Shown here: piece by piece, positions 39,311-51,600 of the stretch
Layout of the letters: each line of letters opens with the position of its first letter
How positions within the stretch are numbered: the stretch's first letter is position 1
DNA from: Prinia subflava
Taxonomy: Eukaryota > Chordata > Aves > Passeriformes > Cisticolidae
Assembly: GCF_021018805.1 (NCBI RefSeq)
Contig: NC_086253.1
Location: forward strand, 13,456,735-13,520,734
DNA: 64,000 bases
Direction of reading: 5' to 3'
Translations under genes and position numbers: made by a program
Notes under the pieces: model-generated
Database searches by the model: none
The model's input: only the letters and a program-made list of their open reading frames with translations
Told to the model about the DNA's origin: nothing

Positions 39311-40302
39311 GAGTTCTGTACCACCTCATGTCAGCATTTGGGGAACATTTTGCCTTAATCCTTGTGTCTAAGATAAAAAAAAATGATGTGGCTTAATTAT
39401 CAGGAAAGAGGATTTAGGCTAAATATTAAGGAGAAAACTAGGGTGGAAAAACACCAGGCAGGAGATGATCAAAAAACCATTACACCTGGACAGCAATTGC
39501 ATAATACATTTGCACTGCTATTAGTGTCTGAATTTTATGCACTGAGAAATATCAAACCCATCCTGATGACCTCTCAGCTTATTCAGTACTGTAATAGCAG
39601 TGGCTGTACAATCATTTGTTTGAAATCAGCTGGCAAAGTAGGTGACATCATGGATTGCAGTGTTGTCCTCTCTGACAGCTTATTGGGAATTTAAGCTCTG
39701 GGTATGGATGTGGTATTTATTTCATCCATTTTAGAGTTTTGGAAAGCATACAGAGACATCCTTTTATATTTACGTATTGCTAAAATATTATTTTGCTTTT
39801 TAAAACATATTTAATCTTCATAAACACACTAAGAAACTGGGGAGACAGGGAAAAACATTGCCTGCATTTTTTTTCCAAGTCCACTTTAAACTAATCTCAG
39901 AAATCCTTGGGCTCTCTCCAGTGCCACAAAAGAGCTTAACCAGTCTTTTGAGAATGTTTTTACACAAGGGAATTGTCAAATAGGCAGCAGAGAGCTGACA
40001 CAGCAAGTCTTACCAAAAAATGCCTTCCTAAGCTTTCAATGCCTAAGATGTTCTCAGGTCATCTTCCCAGGGCAGATTTTCAGCTTCTAGGTGTGCTGAC
40101 ATGTGAAATAAACTTAAGTAATGTTTGATTTGCTCCAAATGACTGGGGATAAAAACAAATCCCTATGAGTAGTGGAGCAAAACTGTGATTTTGAGGCACT
40201 CCAAGTCCATACAGGAATAAACCAACAAATACAAGAAACAAAAAACGACACAGTGTTTTAAAATAATGTTATTTCTGAATTTATTTTCACATATGAAGAG
40301 CA
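39311..40302. other. Unassigned non-coding DNA
   Basis: Nothing is recognised. A 103-codon plus-strand frame (39383-39694) has no motif and follows no detectable splice context. Confidence 0.5.
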
Positions 40303-41820
40303 AAATCATGGATCACAGAATGGTTTGAATGGGAAGGGGCATTAGAGATCATGTAGGTACCACCCCCTTGCCATGGACAGGACTTTCTAATAGACCAAAT
40401 TTCTCGGAGCCCCATCCACCTTGGCCTTGAACACTTCCAAGGATATGGAACAACTTCCCTGGGCAACCTATTCAAGGGCCTCACCACCCTCACAGTAAAG
40501 ACTTTCTTCCCAATATCTAGTCTAAACCTACCCTCTTTCATCCTAAAGCATTTCACCCTTACAAAAGGTCCTCTCCAGCCCTCTTTAAATACTGAAAAGT
40601 TGTTCTAAAGCCTCCCCAGAGCCTTCTCCTCTCAACTGTCTCAGCCTGTCTTCATCAGAGAGGCGCTGCAGCCCTCTGATCATTTTGTAGCCTTCCGTGG
40701 ACTCATTCCAACATGTCCATGTTTTTCCTATGTTGGGGGCTCCAGAGCTGGATGCAGCAGCACTCCAAGTAGGGTCTCATGAGAGCAGAGCAGAGGGACA
40801 GGATCACTTCCCTTGCCCTGCTGGCCCCACTGCTTTGGATGCACCCCAGGATACAATTGTCTTTCTGGGTTATGAGTGCACATTGCTGAGCCATATTGAC
40901 CCTTCTGTCCACAAACACCCTCAAGCCTTTCTCTAGGGCTGATTTCAACCCATTCTCCACCCAGCCTGTATTTGGCTCGGGATTGCCCTGACTCAGGTGC
41001 AGAACCTCACACTTGGCCTTATTGAACATCATCAGGTTCACATGGGCCCAACTCTCAAGATCCCTCTGGATGGCATCCTCCCAGTCCAGGGAGTCAATTC
41101 CACCACACAGATTGGTGTCATTGGCAAACCTGCTCAGGAAACACTCAATCCCACTGCCCATATTGACAACAAAGGTGATAAAAAGTGCTGATCCCAGTCC
41201 TGACCCCCGAGGAAGGCCATTCACCACTGCTCTCCACTTGCACATTGAGCCATTGATCGTAACTCCGTGATTGTGTCCTTTCAGCCAGTTCCTTGTCCAC
41301 CAGATGGTCCATCCATCAAGTCTCTCCAATTTAGAGAAAAGCACCTTGCGTGGGTCAAATGCTACTTACCAGTCCAGGCTGATGATATCTGTTGATCTTC
41401 TCCCATCTGCCACTACTATTATTTCACCAGAGAAGGCCTCCAAATTTGTCAGGCACAATTTGCCTTTAGTGAAATAAAATCTGTAAAAAATTTGCCTACG
41501 CTGGTTGTTGCCAATCACCTCTATTTACCATGTGGCTTCGCAGGGTTTCCAGGAGGATCTGTTCCATGATCTTGACAGACACTGAGGTGAGGCTGACCTG
41601 CACATAGTTTCATGTGTCTTTTATTTCCCTTTTCAAAAATTTGGTTTATTTTTCTCTTTTTCCAGTTGTGGGAACTTGAGTGGAATGTCAAATATTATAG
41701 ATAGTTGCTTAGCCTCTTGCATGGCCAGTTTCCTCAGGACCTGAGTCTTGTCAGGTCCCATGGACTTGTACCTTCAGATTCCTTAAATGGTCTCAGACCT
41801 GGTTTTCTCAATAGAGAAAG
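40303..41820 (-). mobile_element. CR1 LINE copy, 1.5 kb, with reverse transcriptase remnant
   Basis: This is the largest transposon fragment in the window. Reading down the minus strand from about 41820, the translation passes through the CR1 reverse transcriptase with several frame breaks. First comes a segment matching 'DHL..L' and the SMGPD region, then IMEQILLETL-like sequence, then an open run of 213 codons (41344-40703). That run contains LDGWTIWWTRNWL, LPRGSGLGSALF, the active-site region SRFANDTNLCGG, NLMMFNKAKCEVLHLS and SREVILSL-type sequence. After a stop-containing gap (40702-40557), the last coding part (GRFRLDIGKKVFTVRVVRPL, then NRLPREVV) and the 3' UTR end at decayed octamers near 40303. 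The first catalytic aspartate of the FADD box is Asn (codon at 41120-41122), and stops and frameshifts are present, so it is inactive. It is 5'-truncated, as is usual for CR1. Confidence 0.95.
40703..41344 (-). pseudogene. CR1 reverse transcriptase fragment, longest open run
   Basis: This 213-codon open run covers the palm and thumb part of the CR1 ORF2 reverse transcriptase. Visible landmarks are LDGWTI (residues 9-14), NWLKG (19-23), LPRGSGLGSALF (44-55, the conserved PQGSxLGPxLF block with Q changed to R), FANDTN (73-78, catalytic FADDT with the first D lost), FNKAKCEVLHL, and SAxMRPYLE near the end. The upstream RT blocks (fingers) lie at 41345-41820 in broken frames, and the true start of ORF2 with its endonuclease is missing. 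The frame's first Met is not the original start. The changed active site means no enzyme activity is expected. Confidence 0.9.
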
Positions 41821-43005
41821 GACAGCAACACATGGCACTTGTATAGAGCTGGAGGTAGACACTGTGATTTCGAAGGTGTAGTTTCAGCTGTGTGACCAAA
41901 ATACCAGCTCTTGGTGTCCACCTTAAAAACATTTGTTGTTCTTGTCACTGCTACAAGAATGACTCTTAACATGTCCCATGCCTAATTTGTCTGAGAAAGT
42001 GGTTCTTTCCTTACATTGTTCTAAAAGAAAAGCTAATGAACTTACGGGAATATTAACAAACATAAGAACAAAATATATCTTTTTTTGTCCTGTGGATAGT
42101 AGTAGAGGAAAATAAAACAATCTGTCCAGGAGAGGTCTTGTTGATAAATGGAACTACTACTGCTCAGTGATTCCTGTTTTAAGCACATTGTGATTTACGG
42201 TGTTTTATTTCAGGAAACTGCAGTTTCTCGTAAATCTATACAAATCTGCTCGATATCCTGTTTTCTTCAGGCCACGCAATACCAACCAATTTGGTACAAG
42301 AAAAAACAAAATAAGGAATAGCATACATGTTGTAGGAATTTAACACTATATTTGAGCAGGTAAAGGTGGGAATGTTCTGACAAAGCTTCATCTCTGCAGA
42401 ATGCAGTGGAATTAATGAAAACAAACTCAGCATCAAGAACAAGACTCCACCTCCTTCTTTAAAGCTTCTGATTAATTATTTCCTATTCCCTTTTGTTTAT
42501 TCTACTTTGGTTTTCTAGGACTTGGGTGGTAAATTCTTACTGCTACTGATTATTTAAACTATTATGATATGCTTACCTCAGGTAGCAAAACATTTGGGTG
42601 AACTACAAGATTGCTCCTCCTTACTGATGCTTAATTAATTAATGCTTAATTAATGCTTAATTATAATATTTTGCTGTTTGATCATAAAATCACTTAATTA
42701 GGAGACAGATTGAATAAATTTTTAGCACATATTACTGGTCAAGCAAGTACATGACTCAGCCTTTTTAGCTGCTCTCCTCCCATTGCTGGAACCGCCTTTT
42801 CAGAAGTGACAGGGAAAACAATGCCTAGAAAGTGATTCTTCACCTCAGTATAGAGGCTTTGAACTTAAGCTTCAAAGTCTGTGTTTCCTCTATGAAGTAA
42901 TAATAGCCTTCATTTTTTATAGTGCTACTTACCAGCTGCTCTGAATCATGGTACAACCAAAGACAGTATCATTAAGTCCCAGCAGAAAGGTAAAGCATTT
43001 GAAGC

Positions 43006-43008
<3 letters not shown>
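41821..43008. other. Unassigned non-coding DNA
   Basis: No gene is recognised. A small tandem repeat at 42627-42663 is listed separately. Confidence 0.5.
42627..42663. repeat. Short AT-rich tandem repeat (ATGCTTAATTA)
   Basis: Three copies of a unit close to ATGCTTAATTA(AT), differing by four-base TTAA/AATT insertions, lie in tandem. The block is rich in TTAATTAA sites. Confidence 0.8.

Positions 43009-43053
<45 letters not shown>
43009..43053 (+). repeat. Uninterrupted A run, 45 bases
   Basis: There are forty-five consecutive A residues. I see no recognisable processed gene or polyadenylation signal just upstream (the preceding bases read AAGCATTTGAAGCATT) and no clear target duplication, so I do not call it the tail of a retrocopy. 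It may be partly a mononucleotide expansion, and its length is also prone to sequencing error. Confidence 0.95.
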
Positions 43054-43055
<2 letters not shown>

Positions 43056-46000
43056 AAATGACAGACATAATAGCACATATTCAGCCTTCCCAGGAGCTTT
43101 TTTAGGTAGTGATCCTTAGCTCCTCTGCTCAGCCACACTAATTACTTTGTAAGCTCACTGCTCGTTGTTGAGATGCAATCCCTATTCTGTTGAAAAACGT
43201 GAATGAGGACAAAGCATGTGGGTATCAGAAAAGTCAACCTCTGGGTTTGGGTTACTGCATTTTATTATTTGATTGTACCAGGACACGTCTAAGTCCAATT
43301 ACTAAAGAACATCTTGAGTAGCTGCAGCTTCATAAACTACTTATACACTGCCTATTAAGGGCTTTCTTAATTGGGAATTTTTATTTATGGTAACTAGAAC
43401 TGAATTATTAATTGGTATATTATTTTTTGTTTGTTTTTCATCAAATCAAAACTCTTAATCTTAAAAAGGGTCTAGAATACAGCCAGCTGATGAAAACCTA
43501 AATTCACTTGTTGGAAATTTCAAAAATGGCCAAAAATTTCAGAAAGATAAAATCACAGTTTGCTTTTTTGTCAGTAACTGTTGGCTCACATCAATTGTGG
43601 CCCAGCTTTCTAGAACTACTGAAAATGGTTTTTTAAAAACAGGAATGCAGAGAAGTGATTTTCACTCAACACTTTGAACTTAAGCCCTGTATTGTGTTAT
43701 CCCACTTCAAATGGTAATTTTACAATCATTCAGGTTTCCAACTCAGAAACTCTGAAAATAAAGAGACAAATCAATTTCAAATGGGAGTGCTAAAGAGTAC
43801 AATATATTAGGGCACAGTACATGACGTGCAAAAGACACAAGGATGAAGGAATGCAAGCTCTGTAGTGGTTTCTAACGTCATTACAAAAAAAGACGGAAAC
43901 TAAAGCCCTCTTTTTTTTTGTATTTTTTTTTCATGCACTTTATTAGCTGTTTTCTTGCAATATGTTATGAAAGCAACAAAACTGGAAAAATGTGTTTGCC
44001 ACAGGTTATGTACCTTTCATTCCATGCTTCTTACAACTAACAACCATAGTGCTATACTTATGAAATGTGTACCTCCAGTCCTAATCAGACAGTTCTATTC
44101 TTAAATTAAATTAGTAATGGAAAACCACAAACTGATAGGCAAGAGAATAAAAACGTGAAATATCTCTTCATCCTTGCGGAGCTTAAACCAAATACGCTAA
44201 CCTTGGAAAAGACCTAAGGGTCACCCTAGATAACAGAGGCTTAACAGAGGACAAGGCAATGAAAAAAGGACAGACTGCAGCACTGTGGATTTCTCTGTTT
44301 GTTAGAATACACACAATACCATGTGCTCTCTAAAGCATTAAATCACTAGTTTTTCTAGTACTTGTATCTGTAATCATTCTGTGACAAAAGTGGAAGCTAA
44401 ACATCAATATCCAGTGCACTTGTGGAAAAAAGGGAACCTAAAGTCAATATACATTTCTATATTTGAAAGATAATTAAATACAACACTGATTAAATCTGAA
44501 TAATGACAGCTTAACAACTTCTTTATTCATGGTCATATTTTAGACCAGGTCAAATGAATTTCCAAAACAGTTTAAACTAAACAGGAACAAATCACTTTTC
44601 TTCCTGCATAAGAGTGGTCATGAAGTCAGGATGGGAATAGCTTATTCAGGAATAACTAATCCAAGAACCACTTGATACATATATAGAATAAACCTTGATC
44701 TGGTAGCTTTTTTTTTTTCCTACAGTCTGTTCCCGCAAGTGACACTAATCTTGGCAATTTTCATTCTCTGAGGAGAACTATTGTCATTCCTGTAAGTACT
44801 TTTAAAAAGTATTCCCAGTTGACCATAAACTAAACTATAAATACACAGTTAAGTATTAACAGCACCATTTATCAGATATGACATACAAGCCTTCCATGCT
44901 GTTGTGAGCAGCACTCAACAATAAAGTCTATTTTTAACAAAAAAAACTTCTACATATTTTAAACAGAAATATTTCTGATACAAAACTAATGATACTTATT
45001 AAGACTACAGGTGACACCAGCTAGAACTGAGAAGGTTTTGAACGTTTTTAAGATAAATAAGATTAAAAGGACTGGTATTCTTTCTTGAGGCAGAAAAGAA
45101 CACTTTCTCTGAAACAGCCAACATCCAAGTGGGCAGTGTCTTGTCATCTGAAGATAACTGCTGTCAGAATTATACTGTTTTGTAATTTGATCCAATTAAA
45201 AGAAAAAAAAAGGGAAAAGAAAAATTGAAATATGCAAAGTTCTGCTGCTATTGTTTTCCTAATGTTAAAAAATAAAAATTAACAGTTTTCATTCAGTTCT
45301 ACTGTTTTGGGAAATTACTAGATAAGTGACCAGATTTGGTTAGAGATAAATTGCTTGGGGAATAAGTTAGGTTCTGAATGTATTGCTGTTACATCCTCTC
45401 TCTAGCACACCTGCATGACCTTCTGTATAATCTCTCTGGGTGCAATGTACACTAACTTCAGGGAACAGGATGAAGCTTCAAAAATGAGACATCCACATCT
45501 AACCACTTAGAAAACATGTGTCAGTGACTGCTGATGAATTTAAAATTAAGCTACCATTTGAAAACTTTGATAATCCATGCAGAATGCTTAGGATGCTGAA
45601 ATGACATCTATAGATAGATACTGTCCATGGCCAGTTTCCTTCCCTTCCTAATATGTTTCTGGAGTGCCATGCCAGTAGAGCACTGACTGCAGAAATCATT
45701 GTACTGGAAAAGAAAATTTCAGGATGTTGGTATTCCAAGGACTGTGGGTGATACAAGCACTGCTGTTATTACTTGAATGAACCCCTTGGTAACAAACAGC
45801 TCTGCCTACAGAATAAGGATCTGCAGTTTTCCCTCTGTCTACCTTGTTAACCTGATCAGAGATACAAGCATGCATTTTCGTATTGCTGCAGTCATGAAGG
45901 AAAAGCTTGTTCAGAGGTCATTCTGTGAGATGAATTTGCACAGTGCATTTCCTCAAGGAGAAAATTAAAAGCATGTTTAGCACATTGTCAGTATTGCTTG

Positions 46001-48059
46001 CAAAACACAGAATGGATTTTAAATAGTAATTACCACTGTGCCAGGGTTTATGTTTGGCTGAGAAAACTTTTAGGAATGACTAGTGTCTGAAACACAAGTT
46101 TTGCAGAAGTTTGTAAAATTATTTATAGCAATAATAACCATAAATTTAGAAGGAATGGAGGAGGTTATACTTCATGCTAGTTCCAGGCCTCCCCAGATAG
46201 CATAATCTGTAGGAAATAGACCTCAGAAGTCCTGTAAAATATGTGATGGAGTCACACACACACTGGTCTGCTCAGTGTACCTAGTCAAGGATGCTATTAT
46301 GCCCAAAGAATGTGAAGCAGCTATCCATGGATGCCTCCAAATGCAGGAGGTGCAATGCTGCTCACATTAAAGGTAATGGAATTTTTTGTCTTGGCCTTCA
46401 GCAGAGTACAGATTTTGTTCCAAGAATAATTCTCTCTTTAGTTTTTAATGAGGACTGCAGTACCTGTACGTGAATTCTTTTTCTCTCTTCTCACTGTTTC
46501 CTATATGGACCTGCTACAATTCAGCATTTCTGTAAGGTGTGAACTGTATGAACCACAGGAATTTATTAAAAATCTAATTCATCATCTAAAAAAGAAAGAA
46601 GTAGTCTTATTTTTTGTTTCCAGAACTTGCTGGGTTTTCAATAACTATTATTCTACTGTATTTCCAGATAGCATTGTTTCCTCTGAATATTTATGACCAA
46701 ACTACCTGTATCAGGTTAAACCTCTAATAGGAAATCATATTAAGTAAAAATACTCATGAAAATTCATATCCTAAACGTGATGGCTACCAGCCATAATATT
46801 ACCTGGACTGCTTCAGGTATATTTATATATATGAACTTGTTCTTTTAATCCTTCATAAATCACGTTTCTTATCTACTGCTTATTAATAAGTCAGAAAACT
46901 AAAGTTAAGAACCAGTGCAAGTAAACTCTTTACCAATAATGGAGTTTCTTCCTAAAGATAATCATGCTTTGCTATAGGCAAAATTAAACAGTGGCCTGTG
47001 GAAGGATTCCCTTCCCATTCAGCACTGGGTACCAAACTGAAGTTCTTCATGCAGGACTGCAGTTTCACAGATACAGTCCTAAGAATTCTTTAAAATTTGC
47101 CATTCATATCAAGTTTAGCTTGTTCAAAAATTTTGTTTAAAATAACAATCAGGAATATTTTGCTTTAGAATTTCCACATTTCATTTTGCAATAGAAGAGC
47201 TTCAGTCAAATATTATGGAATGATCTGTCATACTGCCGTAATTTTTACAGAAATGATTTTAAAATTGTGAGTAAGCACTGAACTATCCATTTTCTGCTTA
47301 TGTAAAAGAGATATTGGGATATTTCTAATCTCCTGGATTGCATGAATATTTCTGAACACCAATAAAATTCCAGCATAGTTTCTATCAATATCTGTTTTAT
47401 TGACACAGGTAATAATTTTTTGAAGTGATAATAAAACCAGTAGTATTTATTAGCTTTTCCTAGTTATTCAAACAATAAAATATTTTCCTGTGTATACTAC
47501 AGTTTAAAGAATATACTGTTATTGTATATGTAGCAAGAAGTTCATAAGAGAAAGGATTATACAAATGGCAAAAATAAAACCTTTCCTAGGATTTCTTTCA
47601 AAAACTACATCAGTTCATAGTTTAGATTTCATAGAGTGATTACTCTCCATTTTCTGTTTTATAGCTGGAATACCTATAGGTAAAGCAAGACATTGGACTG
47701 CCTTATACAAGGTATTTTTTAACAAATGAAACAATGACACATCTGTCTCAAGAATCTCCCAATCCTAAGCCTTGACAGCAGCCAGTACCATTTTGGTTTT
47801 AGTGGTCAAAAAAATGTACATAACCAGTAGCCCACCACATTATTTGAAAACTATCTTAACAACAACTGCAAAAAATGCCAATGCATCATCTTTTAGACTT
47901 CCCCAGGTGCATCTCACATTTGTAAGAGCTAGAAATCAATCAGAAGAAATTAAAATTTTGAAAGAGGAAGCTTAATAAAAGTAATCAAAGTTATGTTTTC
48001 AGACATCAGGGGACCTCTGGAAGGCTTTGGTGCAGGCCACAGTAGGTTCCCTTGATGCA
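43054..48059. other. Unassigned non-coding DNA
   Basis: No gene or clear repeat is recognised over 5 kb. A weak CR1-like stretch near 44200-44260 is described among the findings. T runs occur at 43911-43930 and near 44710. Confidence 0.5.
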
Positions 48060-48238
48060 GTGCCAGTTAGGGTGCGATACCCCCGGCTTTGGCTCCACGC
48101 ACAGCAGGGGAACCGCCCCGGAGCCCCGCACCAGGGCAGAACCTCAGCAGAGCCACAGCCCCACAGCAGGAAACAGCTTCCATTGAGGTGCAGGATAAAG
48201 AGTGAGGGGAGGTCCAGAAACTCGAGTTTCCAGGAAGG

Positions 48239-48244
48239 TTTATT
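48239..48244 (-). promoter_or_regulatory. LTR polyadenylation signal AATAAA
   Basis: TTTATT on the plus strand reads AATAAA on the element strand, in context GGCAATAAACCTTCCTGG. It lies about 50 bases downstream of the TATA-like box, as expected for a retroviral LTR. Confidence 0.65.
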
Positions 48245-48293
48245 GCCTGAAAAGGGTCAAGATCCAAGGAGAGGCACTAGAGAAAACCCAGTG

Positions 48294-48432
48294 TTTAAAT
48301 CTAGGGGAGCATCTCAGGGAGGGGACAAAGCTTCAACCAATGGGAAGGGAACAGGGGTGGATTTATTGAAATGAGTAGACCTACATGGGACCAATAAGGA
48401 ACAAGAGGAGGCTACAACTCAAATAGACCAAT
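48294..48432 (-). promoter_or_regulatory. LTR U3 promoter: TATA-like box and three ATTGG boxes
   Basis: On the element strand, ATTGG motifs lie at 48428-48432, 48391-48395 and 48337-48341, upstream of TTTAAA at 48294-48299. This is a plausible polymerase II promoter with CCAAT boxes about 40, 95 and 130 bases before the TATA-like box. The TATA-like box is non-canonical, and present-day activity is unknown. Confidence 0.6.
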
Positions 48433-48482
48433 AACAGTTTGAACTGAACAGACTTTTCCAGAACAAAGGGAAGGTGGAACAA

Positions 48483-48527
48483 GGATGGACAGGGAGAGTA
48501 CGAGGCACAGCTGTGGATGGACAGGGA
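48483..48527 (-). repeat. 13-bp direct repeat in LTR U3
   Basis: GGATGGACAGGGA occurs at 48483-48495 and again at 48515-48527, a 32-base period. Direct repeats in U3 often hold enhancer sites in retroviral LTRs. No specific factor site is claimed. Confidence 0.8.
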
Positions 48528-48657
48528 AGGTTCAGGAAACAGGGGAAGGGTTTAGGAGATTGACAGCTTAGGGGGCAGTGAAAACTGGGGAAAAGGCCAT
48601 TGTAGCCAGGGGGGAACAGAGGAAGAAACCATTACAATTAAAAACCAAACCACTACA

Positions 48658-51600
48658 TACCCTGTCATTAGGACAGCACACATATATGTGCCTAATTCAA
48701 CACCAAGGAAGAACAAGTCAGGAGGAAAATTCCATATGAAACCAATGTGTCCAGAAAGTATGCAACCATCAAGCAGTTTGGACTCTCTCAGTTTTGATCT
48801 GGAAGGCTTTCAAATTTTGGTGCTTTTGGTACATTGTTCAGGTTCATGTACAGTTCTCAGACATGAATAGACACTAGAAGTCAATCTGTCACCACAACAG
48901 AACCCAGTGTAAGATTCTCATGAACCAAATCCAGCATATATTTTATGGTAAAATTAGAAGCAATTCAAAACTCCTCTCTACACAAGGATGGCAAATTATA
49001 GGTATATTTGTTTATAAATATTTAACTTATATCTCTTTTGGACAGCTTAGAATAACCATTGAAATATCAAAGAGAGCAGAGAAAATTAAAATTCTGTCTC
49101 CACTTTCCAGCTTTCAGGTATTGAATATTTTAGGAATATCCCAATATTTTAAATTGTCAGCAAATTCCCTTCAGGTGTATATAAATCTTTATTTCTAAGC
49201 TAAAGAAAGGAAGCAGCAGGAATTGCTGGCAAATGATCTGAATAAAATTTTTGTCTTTTAAACAAATGAAGATGATATATGAATCAAAGTATCTTTGAGA
49301 AAGTAAAACAGTAAAAGATTCCCAGGGCTAAAACTGTTCTTTGGAAAAACAAGAAAAATACCACTTGTCCTTCCAGGATATAACTAATAAGGACAAAGAA
49401 CAGAAAACACCCTTAATCACACCTGTTGTATTAAAATGCTTTTGGGGAGCTGCTTTGACTTCATACAATGACAAAAAGTATAGTCAATGGGTAATTCTTG
49501 AGTGTAAGCATTTAAAGGACCACATAACTCACAGCTCACCATATCTGAGCTTTTCTTCCAACTGTTCCCTCATGGGGAGTGTTAGTTGAAAGATTCACAA
49601 CAATATATTGTAATTGTACTGTTACAAATTGCCATCTCTTCAACACTGACACTCTATCAGTTCCCTGCAATGTATGAAAATGAAGCTTAACATCCCAGTA
49701 CTTAAACCAAGAATCCCTAGCCTTGTCATTATTGTGTGTACAATAGCAAGCCTTCTTGGAATTGGTCATCCAAGCCACGGGGAGGCTTGGAGTTAATTGC
49801 ATCACCTTAGACAACAATTTGCTCCTTGTGGTGGTAGTTATCTCTTTCCACAGTTGGTTCTCTTTTTTGTTGCTTTGTGATGTCCCATTAATCACAGCCA
49901 CATTTAATCTGTGTCATGTGATTCATCATCCTTTATCCCCCAGCTGTTTCCATCCTGGACTCTGATAAACTGCTAATTTAAGTGGGTGATGTCCAACCTT
50001 GAATATCACAATGCCTTGTAGCACACCACAGAGAATCAGCTACTACATTCACACAGACCAAGATTTTTAGTAAGGCTAATTATTCTGCAGCCCTTTTTTT
50101 GTTTGTTGGAGTGGAGATCATCTGAAATGAGCAGATAGCATTTTTAATGTGGGCTTGACTTGATGGGGCATAAAAATATACAGAATTTTTTCTAATGTGA
50201 TGAAATGCTGCTTCTTTTCTTCTCTCTTTTCCTTTCCTGTCTTCAAGTCTTTCAAGATTCTTCCAAACATGACATGAAGCTGACTGTATTTAGTGGTCTG
50301 TTGAGATGTGAGAGGAAGAGAGAAAGGTTTTGCTATTTCAAAACATTTTCCCACTGTCTTCAGTTACCTTCTTCTATGATATGTGTAATACAGCAGGGGA
50401 GGGAAACATTTGCATAAAAAATAAAATGAGGCCTAAAGCAGATATAGTATCTAGCACCATAATTTGGAGAATAAAGGTATTTCAAATAATAATATCCCTT
50501 GATTTCTGTTTTAAAATGGAAGGATTTTTCTACAATTTTTCAATTTATACTTGTGTTAAAAGACAAGTAACGATGAGTGTTCATTCACTGGGAACTGATA
50601 TCTCATTAGTGTAATGTTATGAGAGGAGTATATCAAAATGACAGAAAAAAAGTACTGCTAGTGGGTTTTTTACCTCAGGAAGGAGCCTGAGGGCAGGTGT
50701 AAGACACTGACTCATTCCTACGACATGAAAATTGTAGCTCATAATGGCTTTGCAATACCACTTGCTGCACCAGCCTGAGCAATGCAATAGATTTCTATGC
50801 AGGAAGAAAAAGCTTTTCTTCACAATTACCTCAGTCTGCTGTCTGAAGCAGACAGAGGAGCAGGTGAGAGACAGCAGCAGAAAATGTGGCACCATTGCTT
50901 GCTGACAATATGGCCAATATATACCAATTCCTGGTAAGGTGTGATTGCTGAACTTTCCATTGATGCAGTGTTAGAAATGGCTCCCAGAGGAGCTGACAGA
51001 AATGTAGAAGTACCTGTTCATTACCAGAGCTCGGTGGAGCACATGGCATGTCTCATGGTGACAACCCTGTTTGGCCACACCCAATTTCAGACTGGAAGAG
51101 ATTCAGCTGGGAGTAAGCTGCCAGCTGGTACCCTCATAGTCTGAGAAGCTTAAATAAAGGACACTGCAGAACACATTTACACTCTCTGAGTCTAGAACAG
51201 TTCATGCCACTGTCAGCCCCATTTGCTCTACTGCTTCCACCCTACCTTACTATTTTTGCTTCTACTAGAGAAAATGCCCAAAATTTCACCAAAGATGTTT
51301 ATTTGAGAATTGAAAATTTACTATATGGTTTACTGGTAGAAACACTAATAACTTTTGAAAAAAAAAATTAAAGATACATATTCTATACAGAAATCTTATG
51401 AACACTTTGGTCTTGTCTAAATTAAGTTTAAAGTGTGAGGACAGCATGTGTTAATTAGGTTTTGATGAGTGCTTGATGAAAGATTTCTGGTCCAGCTTGG
51501 ACATCTTAACACATGCATCAGGCAGAATATCCCTTCTTCAGATTTCTAAAGAATATAATGATAGATGTTAACTCCAGCTATTTAAAGTTCAGTCAAGGTA

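Larger units (their letters stand above)
48060..48657 (-). mobile_element. Retroviral LTR (endogenous retrovirus), antisense, probably solo
   Basis: Read on the minus strand from 48657, the block opens with TGTAGTGGTTTGGTTTTTAA, a start shared by many avian endogenous retrovirus LTRs. The U3 part is pyrimidine-rich and holds a 13-base direct repeat. Three ATTGG (CCAAT-box) motifs follow, then a TATA-like TTTAAA (48294-48299) and AATAAA (48239-48244). After that comes a GC-rich U5-like part down to about 48060. The spacing of TATA-like box to AATAAA (about 50 bases) fits an LTR with a short R region. No gag, pol or env sequence adjoins it, so it is probably a solo LTR. The distal boundary is uncertain by about 30 bases (a TG at 48073 is one candidate), and I found no matching target duplication. 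The 115-codon plus-strand frame here is a shadow. The family is not assigned with confidence. Confidence 0.75.

Noticed and set aside
41271..41477. Plus-strand frames across 40697-41477
   Set aside because: Antisense shadows of the minus-strand CR1 reverse transcriptase.
48027..48374. 115-codon plus-strand frame in a GC-rich pocket
   Set aside because: It lies antisense across the U5 and R part of the LTR and is explained by it.
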